Source: an uncultured Eubacteriales bacterium (GTDB lineage Bacteria; Bacillota; Clostridia; Oscillospirales; Acutalibacteraceae). From it: a stretch of 7,821 bases of DNA. Positions 1 through 6,383 of the stretch are shown here, in pieces (position 1 is the stretch's first letter; every line of letters begins with the position of its first letter). A program made the position numbers and the translations under genes. The notes under the pieces are model-generated. The model saw only the letters and a program-made list of their open reading frames with translations, made no database searches and had not been told where the DNA came from. The stretch lies in the NCBI GenBank assembly GCA_948537335.1, contig CAOUJG010000015.1:1-7821 (forward strand). Reading direction: 5' to 3'.

Positions 1-768
1 GTTGGTGTAACCAAATTTTATATTTACGATAATGAAAGCACAGATAATTTAAAAAATATACTAAAAGATTATATAAATAGTGGCGAAGTCGTTTATAAAT
101 ATTTTCCTGGTCGTGCTCAACAGTTAGTGGCTTATCAAGAAGCGATTAATAATTATAAAAACAAAACCAAATACATGGGTTTTATAGATTTGGATGAATT
201 CGTAATGCCGGTTGAACAAGATAGCCTTGTTTATGCAATAGATGATATAATAAAAAAGGATAATAAAATAGCTGGCGTTGGAGTAAATTGGTTGGTTTAC
301 GGTTCATCAGGATTAATAAATAAACCGGCTGGGCTGGTTATAGAAAACTACAAATATAGATCTGTAAATGATTTTGAAGCTAATAAGCATATAAAAATAA
401 TCTGTAACCCCCGCAGAGTTATTAAAATGCTAGACCCACATTCTTGTGAATATGAAGGGGACTACTATTGTGTAAATGAAGATGGGGAAAAAATAAATGG
501 GCCCTTTAATTTTGGTTGTGATTATAAGAAGTTAAGGATAAACCATTATTTTTGTAAATCTAAAAGTGAGTTTATAAAGAAAAAAGATAGAGGCCTTGCA
601 GATCATGCAGAAAACCTTAAAAGGACAATGGCTGATTTTTACGCACATGACAAGAATGATATTTATGATTATATAATGGAACCGTATGTAGCAAAATTAA
701 AAACGAAGTTGGCTTTTGACTATCAGTGTAGTTTTAATAATGACAAAAATTATAAATTAGCTTCATAG
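1..768 (+). CDS. Glycosyltransferase family 92-like protein, 5' truncated by window edge
   Basis: The frame is open from base 1 to the TAG at 766-768, giving the last 255 residues; the true start lies outside the window. Visible motifs fit the GT92/DUF23-type, GT-A fold transferases. They are YIYDNESTDN (residues 8-17), where the family has a YDN-S-D nucleotide-sugar-binding stretch, the metal-binding D-x-D in FIDLDEF (63-67), WLVYGSSG (about 97-104), and INHYFCKSKSEF (180-191) followed by a K/R-rich patch. The expected role, known from the family, is transfer of a sugar to a surface glycan or glycoconjugate; donor and acceptor cannot be read from the sequence. There is no membrane segment in the visible part. 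The gene is much richer in A+T than feoB downstream, as is typical of surface-polysaccharide genes moved between strains. No clear terminator follows it. Confidence 0.85.
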   Translation, partial: VGVTKFYIYDNESTDNLKNILKDYINSGEVVYKYFPGRAQQLVAYQEAINNYKNKTKYMGFIDLDEFVMPVEQDSLVYAIDDIIKKDNKIAGVGVNWLVYGSSGLINKPAGLVIENYKYRSVNDFEANKHIKIICNPRRVIKMLDPHSCEYEGDYYCVNEDGEKINGPFNFGCDYKKLRINHYFCKSKSEFIKKKDRGLADHAENLKRTMADFYAHDKNDIYDYIMEPYVAKLKTKLAFDYQCSFNNDKNYKLAS

Positions 769-912
769 TATAGTATTAATAACATTACATTTTTTCAACA
801 TTATTTTACAGTTATCACAACGAAGTCGAGCGTTTTTTCAATTTGTGTGATAAGGGCTTTAACAAAATTTTTACTCACCATGATAAAACTTGATGCTATA
901 TACAACACATTT
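769..912. other. AT-rich intergenic stretch with no supported gene
   Basis: Between the glycosyltransferase stop and the antisense surface-protein remnant I see no ribosome binding site with a credible reading frame and no RNA gene. The only structure is the inverted repeat at 812-853, listed separately. A 75-codon plus-strand frame starting with GTG at 847 runs across this stretch into the remnant. It has no Shine-Dalgarno sequence and no recognisable protein character, so it is not called. Confidence 0.5.
812..853. repeat. Inverted repeat TTATCACA / TGTGATAA
   Basis: Perfect 8-base arms at 812-819 and 846-853 are separated by 26 bases. No T-run directly follows the right arm, so it is a poor intrinsic terminator for the glycosyltransferase gene. 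The arms resemble a spaced operator half-site pair, but no intact gene starts nearby. It could be a leftover site or chance in AT-rich DNA. Confidence 0.35.
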
Positions 913-1146
913 TTAATTGTTAGGAAAAAACACGGCTCGGAGGTATATAATGGTAACCTCACCTATACCTGTTATGCCGGGCTTTGGCACAATGGTTACA
1001 GGTTTTTGAGTGCCATCGTAGACCAAATTCTCTGGCAGGGTGCACACAAAATCGTCTGCTGTCGGTATTTTTAGGATTTTAAAGCTCACAGACACCGCTG
1101 GGAAGGCGTTGCCGGAGGAGTTGGCTTGAGCTATTAAGACATAGTT
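913..1146 (-). pseudogene. Remnant of a YDG/MBG-type repeat surface protein
   Basis: Read on the minus strand, the frame opened by the stop at 1147-1149 and closed by the TAA at 913-915 encodes a protein-like stretch of about 77 codons. It includes NYVLIAQANSSGNAFPAVSV, then LPENLVYDGTQKPVTIV, then GITGIGEVTIIY. The pattern Y-DG-T-x-K-x-V-x-V and the G-x-GE-x-x-x-x-Y end are characteristic of the Ig-like YDG/MBG repeats of large secreted adhesins in Firmicutes. There is no proper start, signal peptide or anchor, and similarity fades after about 955 towards the stop. I infer that one repeat unit was left behind by a rearrangement. The bases are more GC-rich than the flanks, consistent with foreign or relocated coding DNA. 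The exact domain family was judged by eye. Confidence 0.55.
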
Positions 1147-1266
1147 TTAACCTTGAAATTTCTAATAGCCTCTGGTAAGATATAATTGTACCGGTGTTGA
1201 TAAATAAATTCAATTACTTGTCCATACAATTTATTAATCTTGTGTATTGAAGGAGTCTCTTAATAA

Positions 1267-2083
1267 ATGAAAATTAAAAGAATTTCTACTGTAGTTTTAA
1301 TGCTTTTTTTGCCTATATTTTTTGTTAAAAGTAGCGTCAACGCTTGCAATTGTCAAACGCTAAAGACATAAATATTCGATATGTGCCCAAAACATGACAT
1401 TGGCTTTTGTTATAAAAACCCTAGTACTGGTGACGTTTTAGGCTACAATTCAAAAAAAATATGACCCGGCAAGCACCAATAAAACCTGCCTTGCTATTTG
1501 CGTGTTTGATATGCTTAAAAACGGCAAGATAAATCTTAGCGATACTGTTGAGTACAAAAGTTATCATAAATACGGCGGGACTGGGATAATTCAACACGAG
1601 GAGTTTGGAAAACGGTACACGATAGAGCAGCTTTTATATCTATTAATTACGCACAGCGACAACGTAGCATACCGAATGCTTATGATGGAAGTCGTCACAG
1701 AGCCATATTTGAAAGAAATTTTAGCTCCTTTGGGAATTATAATCAAAACAGAAAGGCTCTCTTTTCAGGACTTTAGCGCTGAGGATTTGGTTTTGCATTT
1801 GGAGGTCCTTTATAGATATATGTCCGACGGCACTGCACTTGCGGAAATGATTAAATCTTTTTATTCAAGCGGAATTTACAATGACAAAATTCCTGCGGGC
1901 GTGCCTAATTTGACTGTTTTTCATAAACCAGGCTGGATCCCAAGCAAGTTAATTTGCGCTGACGAGGCTATAATGTCGCAGGGAATCCCGCAAGAAATGC
2001 AGGCTGATTTTTTTCAGGCTTTAACGGCAAAGATTAATGAATATCACAACTGCCTTAGCCAAAAACATGAAGGCTCAAATTAG
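1267..2083 (+). pseudogene. Secreted class A beta-lactamase-like serine hydrolase, broken
   Basis: AAGGAG (1250-1255) precedes the ATG at 1267. The protein starts with a signal peptide: KIKR, a hydrophobic core, then SVNAC, which could be a lipobox. It stops at TAA (1369-1371). The same frame then continues in protein-like form (GFCYKNPSTGDVLGYNSKK) to an A8 run (1452-1459), where it must move by one base. After the shift it reads YDPASTNKTCLAICVFDML, giving the active-site S-x-x-K (S at 1472, K at 1481), then SDN (1655-1663), then KPG in HKPGWI (1925-1933), where the family has K-T/S-G. After ICADEAI the usual strand before MSQG seems to be missing (about 1967-1975), suggesting a small in-frame deletion. 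The family includes penicillin-hydrolysing enzymes and related DD-peptidase-like hydrolases. The separate open frame from GTG 1502 would lack the catalytic serine and the export signal. No other gene joins it in an operon. Confidence 0.8.
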
Positions 2084-2147
2084 CGCATACACTATTGTGA
2101 CAGCTTGTTTATGGGTGCACTGAGTGAGCATGAAGGCTGCTATTAGC
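2066..2147 (+). repeat. Short imperfect direct repeat spanning the hydrolase end
   Basis: CATGAAGGCTCAAATTAGC (2066-2084) and CATGAAGGCTGCTATTAGC (2129-2147) match at 16 of 19 positions and are 63 bases apart, a multiple of three. In the same frame both copies encode HEG followed two codons later by TAG. The first copy is the true C-terminus of the hydrolase remnant and the second lies in the feoA leader. Flanking bases do not match, so it is not a simple tandem duplication of the whole interval. Confidence 0.4.
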
Positions 2148-2183
2148 ATTATTATTTGGAGATTTTTGAAAGGAGCACTTGGG

Positions 2184-2414
2184 GTGAAAACGCTGAACGA
2201 TTTAAAGCCGGGCCAGTTTGGAGTTGTAGAAAAAATCGTCTGCGATAAGGGCTTGCGGCGGCGGATTGTGGACATGGGTATCACGCCGGGTGCTTTGGTT
2301 ATTATGAAGCGGATTGCCCCTTTTGGCGACCCTATTGAGATTAACGTTCGCGGGTTTGACCTTAGCATTAGGAAGTCGGAAGCGCAAAATATTCAAATTA
2401 AAGAAAGGAAATGA
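2184..2414 (+). CDS. feoA: FeoA family ferrous iron transport protein
   Basis: This is a 76-residue small cytosolic SH3-like-fold protein that supports FeoB-mediated Fe(II) uptake. The family pattern is clear: an N-terminal L-x-x-L-KPGQ, then GLRRRIVDMGITPGALV (residues 23-39), then a strand PIEINVRGFDLSIRKSEAQNI (50-70). The length is normal for stand-alone FeoA. GTG 2184 is chosen as start because AAAGGAG (2169-2175) sits just upstream and family similarity begins there. The upstream in-frame GTG at 2124 would add 20 residues without similarity and has no ribosome site. Its stop is 3 bases before feoB and its 3' end carries the AAAGGA ribosome site used by feoB, so the two are tightly co-transcribed. 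No convincing promoter or iron-regulator box could be identified upstream. Confidence 0.93.
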   Translation: MKTLNDLKPGQFGVVEKIVCDKGLRRRIVDMGITPGALVIMKRIAPFGDPIEINVRGFDLSIRKSEAQNIQIKERK

Positions 2415-2417
2415 TCA

Positions 2418-4517
2418 ATGTCTGCATCAACTACGGCGTTGAATAAGAACACGAAAAGTTTTAACAGAGGCTCAAAAACACTGAAGATTGCCTTGGTGGG
2501 GAACCCCAATTGCGGCAAAACCACGCTGTTTAACGAGCTCACCGGGAGTAACCAGCACGTTGGCAACTGGCCGGGCGTGACTGTTGAAAAAAAAGAAGGG
2601 AGTTTACGGTTTAGAGGCGTTAAGATTAATATCCTTGATTTGCCGGGGATTTATTCTTTGTCGCCGTACTCTTCGGAAGAGATTGTTACGAGGGTTTCTT
2701 TGATTGAGGACAACCCGGATCTGATTATTAACATTGTTGACGCGACTATTTTGGAGCGCAGTCTGTACCTGACGACGCAACTTTTGGAGCTGCAAAAGCC
2801 GATGATTATTGCTTTTAACATGACGGATGTTGTTGAAAAAAAGGGCGATATCATTGATTATAATAAGTTTCGCAGCGAGCTGAATGTGCCGATTGTGCCG
2901 ATATCTGCGAACAAAGGGATCGGAGTTAACGAGCTTTTGGACTTGGCTATTCGGTACGCTGAGAAGAAAGATGGCTCTAAAACAGCTAAAAAAATATACG
3001 ACGACAAAGTTGAAAATGTTATTTCTAAAATAGAAAATGAATTGTCAAAGGGCTTTAATGCTGAAAATTTGCAAAATAAGATGAGCTTGCGTTGGCTTGC
3101 TGTCAAGCTTTTTGAGAATGACGAATTACTAATGCAAAAAATAAAGCTGCAAAAAACGCAGGCAGAAAATATAAATTTGTATAAAGGCACGGTGGGCCTG
3201 CCGCCACACATGGACGAGCAAATGCTGATAGCCGACCAGCGCTACAAATACATATATAGTCTGTGCGCGGCCGCAATCAAGCGGAAACACGCGCCGGAGC
3301 ACATCACTTTAACCGACAGAATTGACAGGGTCATCACAAACAAGTTTTTGGCCGTGCCCATTTTTGCCGTCATGATGATTTTTATTTTTTACGTTACGTT
3401 CGGGCCGGTGGGGTCTTTTTTGAGAGACCAATTTGAATTTTTGATTAAAGATGTGTTTGGCGGGTTTGTATTAAATTTATTGACCAGTCTTGGCGCGGCG
3501 GCGTGGTCTAAGAGCTTGATAATTGACGGGATAATTGAAGGCGTTGGTTCGGTGATCTCGTTCTTCCCACAGGTCATGATATTGTTTACGTTGCTCTCCA
3601 TCTTAGAAGACAGCGGATACATGGCGCGGGCGGCTTTTATCATGGATAAACTTTTGCGCAAGGTCGGGCTTTCTGGCCGAGCTTTTGTGCCTTTGTTGAT
3701 GGGATTCGGATGCACTGTGCCGGCTATTTTGGGGACTCGGATTTTAGAAAAAGAAAACGACAAAAAGCTCACAATACTGATGATTCCGTTTATGTCCTGC
3801 AGCGCAAAAATGCCGGTTTACGCGATGTTCATCGCCGCCCTGTTTCGAGAACATCAGGTTTTGGCGATTTCTTCTATATATTTATTGGGAATTTTGGTCG
3901 CGGTCTTCACGGCGATGGTGTTTAAAGGCCCGGTCTTAAGGGGCGAAACCGCTTCGTTCATCATGGAACTCCCGGCATACCGGATGCCAACCCTAAAAAA
4001 TTTGTGTTTGCATGTTGGCGCAAGGTTAAAGGACTTCATCGTTAAGGCCGGCACCATCTTGGTCGCGGCGACTATTGTGATCTGGTTTTTGCAGTCATTC
4101 AACTTGAGCCTGCAGATGATCTCTGACAAGAGCGAAAGCATTTTGGCTTCGGTTGGAATGGCGATCGCGCCGGTGTTTTCATTGTGCGGATTTGGCGACT
4201 GGCGGGCTGCGGTTTCGCTGCTTTCTGGCTTAATCGCAAAAGAATCCGTCGTTAGCACCATGGCTGTTCTTTACGGCACCGGCGGGCTAGCGGGCGTTTC
4301 GCAGGTAATTGCGGATCAATTTTCAACCATTTCGGCCTACGCCTTCATGGTTTTTGTTCTGCTGTACACGCCGTGCGTCGCGGCGCTCTCGGCCATGTAC
4401 AAGGAGCTAAAAAGCGTAAAATGGACTGTTCTCGCGCTTAGCTATCAGTTGATTTTAGCCTGGACCGCTTCCATGCTGGTGTTTCAGGTTGGGTCTGCAA
4501 TTTCTAAATTTTTTTAA
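2418..4517 (+). CDS. feoB: FeoB ferrous iron transporter, G-protein/permease fusion
   Basis: This 699-residue membrane protein imports Fe(II) across the cytoplasmic membrane. The N-terminal G domain is complete: G1 GNPNCGKT (28-35), G2 Thr55 in VGNWPGVTVE, G3 DLPG (74-77), G4 NMTD (134-137) and G5 SAN (163-165). A helical, lysine-rich stretch of about 180-300 follows, the guanine-dissociation-inhibitor-like region. The permease then begins near residue 308, with two Gate-type blocks. Conserved features include YMARAAFIMD (401-410), GFGCTVPAI (429-437), PFMSCSAKMPVY (457-468), GDWRAAVSLLSGLIAKESVV (593-612) and YTPCVAALSAMYKE (650-663). Length and order are normal for the family and no break is seen. 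The start ATG 2418 has AAAGGA 8-13 bases upstream. It is second in the feoA-feoB-Cys-peptide operon. Codons in the linker region (about 2970-3180) are markedly AT-richer than in the two conserved domains. Confidence 0.97.
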   Translation: MSASTTALNKNTKSFNRGSKTLKIALVGNPNCGKTTLFNELTGSNQHVGNWPGVTVEKKEGSLRFRGVKINILDLPGIYSLSPYSSEEIVTRVSLIEDNPDLIINIVDATILERSLYLTTQLLELQKPMIIAFNMTDVVEKKGDIIDYNKFRSELNVPIVPISANKGIGVNELLDLAIRYAEKKDGSKTAKKIYDDKVENVISKIENELSKGFNAENLQNKMSLRWLAVKLFENDELLMQKIKLQKTQAENINLYKGTVGLPPHMDEQMLIADQRYKYIYSLCAAAIKRKHAPEHITLTDRIDRVITNKFLAVPIFAVMMIFIFYVTFGPVGSFLRDQFEFLIKDVFGGFVLNLLTSLGAAAWSKSLIIDGIIEGVGSVISFFPQVMILFTLLSILEDSGYMARAAFIMDKLLRKVGLSGRAFVPLLMGFGCTVPAILGTRILEKENDKKLTILMIPFMSCSAKMPVYAMFIAALFREHQVLAISSIYLLGILVAVFTAMVFKGPVLRGETASFIMELPAYRMPTLKNLCLHVGARLKDFIVKAGTILVAATIVIWFLQSFNLSLQMISDKSESILASVGMAIAPVFSLCGFGDWRAAVSLLSGLIAKESVVSTMAVLYGTGGLAGVSQVIADQFSTISAYAFMVFVLLYTPCVAALSAMYKELKSVKWTVLALSYQLILAWTASMLVFQVGSAISKFF

Positions 4518-4555
4518 GGTTTTCGTCTGTGTAAAAACAAAGGAGCCGATTTTTT

Positions 4556-4723
4556 ATGATTGACATTGTCATAGCTGCGGTCGCGATCGCGATAGTTATT
4601 TGGGCGATTGTGCAGCAAATTAGATTATATAAAAGCCGTAAATTCGCAAACTTTTGCGCAGGGGACTGCACCGCTTGCGAACGAAACTGCAATAATACTG
4701 CTAGCAAAAAAAGAAAAATTTAA
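4556..4723 (+). CDS. FeoB-associated Cys-rich membrane peptide
   Basis: This is a 55-residue peptide with a good ribosome site (AAAGGAG at 4539-4545) and ATG at 4556, 38 bases after feoB. Residues 2-19 form a hydrophobic helix (IDIVIAAVAIAIVIWAIV), so it is anchored by its N-terminus. A basic juxtamembrane stretch (RLYKSRK) follows, suggesting that the C-terminal part is cytosolic. Then comes C-x3-C-x2-C-x3-C (Cys 34, 38, 41 and 45) and a Lys/Arg tail. This architecture and position match the FeoB-associated Cys-rich membrane protein family found after feoB in many Firmicutes. The four cysteines could hold or hand over iron, or reduce it, but that role is inference; no function is established from the sequence. 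It is the last gene of the operon and its stop codon touches the terminator stem. Confidence 0.88.
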   Translation: MIDIVIAAVAIAIVIWAIVQQIRLYKSRKFANFCAGDCTACERNCNNTASKKRKI

Positions 4724-4752
4724 GCCAGTGCCGCCAAAATGGGCATTGGCTT
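4722..4752. terminator. Probable bidirectional intrinsic terminator between convergent genes
   Basis: An 11-base-pair stem pairs 4722-4732 with 4742-4752 around a 9-base loop; the core is GCCAGTGCC / GGCATTGGC. On the plus strand the one imperfect pair is G-U and the stem is followed by the weak tract TTTATGATTTT, ending the feo operon. Read on the minus strand, the same position is an A/C mismatch, but a strong tract, AAATTTTTCTTTTTTT, follows. It lies 20 bases beyond the kinase-like gene stop, so it can end that transcript too. Confidence 0.75.
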
Positions 4753-4771
4753 TATGATTTTAGGCCACGGT

Positions 4772-6367
4772 CTATCTTTTGCCTTTACTAACAAGAATCG
4801 TTACCTTGGCGTCAAATTCAAGCTTGTCGCCCTTCGCGCACCCCTTGTAGCCAATGGTCTTGCCCTGTGCTACGCTGTTGCTATAACAAAATTCCGACGC
4901 CGGGGTGAAACCTTCTTTAGTTAAAACAGCAGAAGCTTGCGACAACGTTAAGCCTTCAATCTGCGGCAAAGCTCGAAACTTAGGCCCTTTGCTGACTGTA
5001 AGCACGATGTTTGAACCTTTTTTTACCAAGCTACCCGGTGCCGGGGTCTGCGAAATTACCTTGCCTTCTGCAACCTTGTCATCAAAAACTTTTTCTGCAA
5101 AAAAAATATTATAGTCCGACGTTTCGCTGTTCTGCACCAATTTATCCGCGTCCATGCCGGCAAAATCAGGCACCGTAATGTTTTCTTGAGTATTAGTTGC
5201 TTCCGAAATTAGAGGACTTTCCGCGCCCGGTTCGACCTTTTTGTTTGCGTTATTATAAATAAAAAAGGCAACCAACAAAGTAAGCGCCGTTAGCGCAACG
5301 CCGGCCGTGCTCAAAATCCACGCAAAGTTTTTTCGTTTATCTGCCTTGCTATCTCTACTATTCTCTTGACGTTCAGGCACGATCATTTCTTGTTCCTTCA
5401 GGTATTTCGCGGAAGTCTCCGTGAGTTCGTCTCGCAAAATTTCGAAAGTCTGAGTTCGGCTTTGGGCATTAACTCTCAGAGCGTGTGAAAGCGCCGAAAC
5501 CACATGTGGCGGGATGTTTTTCAAAAGTTTAACTGGAATCAGCAACCGGTCGTCGATTTCTCGGGCCGAAGCATCCTTTGGTGCAAATCCTACCAAGGCA
5601 AAAAACAACGACGCTGCTAACCCGTAAACGTCCGCCGCTTGCGTAAGTTTGTATCCTTTAATATATTGCTCTGGCGCGGTATATCCCTTGTTAAAGTCAA
5701 AATCAAAAAAAGTCCCAATCTGCCGCGCATTTGGTGTAGAAAAATCAGAAATATACATCTTCCCAACTCTACTAACAACCAGTACATCGGGGCTAACCGC
5801 AAGATGCAGAATGCCGGTCTTACTTAATCGGCTAAACGCAGAAATAAGCGGCATAAACAATACCTTCGTCGTGTCCCATTCTAGCGGCTTTTTGTTCCGC
5901 CTTACTAGCTCCGACAAGGTGATTCCGTCCACCATTTCCGATATAACATACGCCGTGCCGTAATCCGCAAAAATGTCGTAAACAGAGCAGACCGCATCAA
6001 TGTCCCGAACTTTAGCCAGCGACCGAAAATATTGCAAAAATGAAATTTTAAGATCTTCATACCTCTCGCCGCAACTCTCCTTAGCCACAACGCTTAAGCC
6101 ATCTTCGCCCCTGTTGCAAATTTCTGCCGGAAAAAACTCCCGAATATGCACCTTGGACTTATTTTTCATATCGTAGCCTATATAGCAGATAGACTCCGCA
6201 TTCTCGCGGACTTTGTTGCCCATCACATAATTATCTTGCAAAATCAAATTTCTCTCAAAAGCGCCGCCCATCTCGGCCTCGTCGCCAACATACCCGCAAA
6301 AAGGGCACCGTTTAAGCCCGCCCTTATCGCTCATACACTTCATGCATAAATTTTCAATTCTCTTCAT
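4772..6367 (-). CDS. Zinc-ribbon / pseudokinase / TM / PASTA membrane protein
   Basis: This 531-residue single-pass protein has GGAGG (6373-6377) five bases before its ATG. The order is: two CxxC knuckles (Cys 8/11 and 21/24), a protein-kinase-like fold (about 45-315), a charged linker, a transmembrane helix (about 349-371), and two PASTA domains (about 397-460 and 464-529) outside the cell. The kinase part aligns with Clostridial Ser/Thr kinases that carry KEYFP and HRDISPDN motifs. Here KEYFP is REFFP, so the ATP-anchoring Lys becomes Arg76. HRDISPDN is HLAVSPDV, so the catalytic Asp becomes Ala190 and the Asn becomes Val195. DFG is DFS (208-210), and the glycine loop has lost its glycines. 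The fold-supporting APE (231-233) and DVY (246-248) remain. I therefore call it a pseudokinase that may sense muropeptide or lipid II through PASTA and signal by binding. It is the second gene of a two-gene operon, 16 bases after its partner. Confidence 0.85.
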   Translation of the reverse strand: MKRIENLCMKCMSDKGGLKRCPFCGYVGDEAEMGGAFERNLILQDNYVMGNKVRENAESICYIGYDMKNKSKVHIREFFPAEICNRGEDGLSVVAKESCGERYEDLKISFLQYFRSLAKVRDIDAVCSVYDIFADYGTAYVISEMVDGITLSELVRRNKKPLEWDTTKVLFMPLISAFSRLSKTGILHLAVSPDVLVVSRVGKMYISDFSTPNARQIGTFFDFDFNKGYTAPEQYIKGYKLTQAADVYGLAASLFFALVGFAPKDASAREIDDRLLIPVKLLKNIPPHVVSALSHALRVNAQSRTQTFEILRDELTETSAKYLKEQEMIVPERQENSRDSKADKRKNFAWILSTAGVALTALTLLVAFFIYNNANKKVEPGAESPLISEATNTQENITVPDFAGMDADKLVQNSETSDYNIFFAEKVFDDKVAEGKVISQTPAPGSLVKKGSNIVLTVSKGPKFRALPQIEGLTLSQASAVLTKEGFTPASEFCYSNSVAQGKTIGYKGCAKGDKLEFDAKVTILVSKGKR

Positions 6368-6383
6368 TTTGGCCTCCGTGCGG

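Noticed and set aside
847..1074. Plus-strand frame of 75 codons from GTG 847
   Set aside because: It has no ribosome site and an unlikely composition, and it overlaps the better-supported antisense repeat remnant.
1197..1230. TTGATA...TACAAT as promoter of the hydrolase remnant
   Set aside because: The spacing is 22 bases, too long for a sigma-A promoter.
2137..2160. Fur- or DtxR-like iron box before feoA (GCTATTAGCATTATTATTTG)
   Set aside because: Only a loose resemblance to the ATTATC/GATAAT blocks, no clear symmetry, and no promoter pair to anchor it.
2124..2183. Longer FeoA with 20 extra N-terminal residues
   Set aside because: The GTG at 2124 has no ribosome site and the extra residues do not resemble FeoA. 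The GTG at 2184 has AAAGGAG just upstream.
2858..4261. Minus-strand frames of 117, 127 and 135 codons inside feoB
   Set aside because: They are shadows of the feoB coding strand, with no ribosome sites and unnatural composition.
4504..4707. Minus-strand 67-codon frame opposite the Cys-rich peptide
   Set aside because: It overlaps the better-supported plus-strand peptide, which has a ribosome site, a TM helix and a Cys motif.
5649..5963. Plus-strand frame of 104 codons inside the pseudokinase gene
   Set aside because: It is antisense to a well-supported gene with clear domains, and has no start signals.
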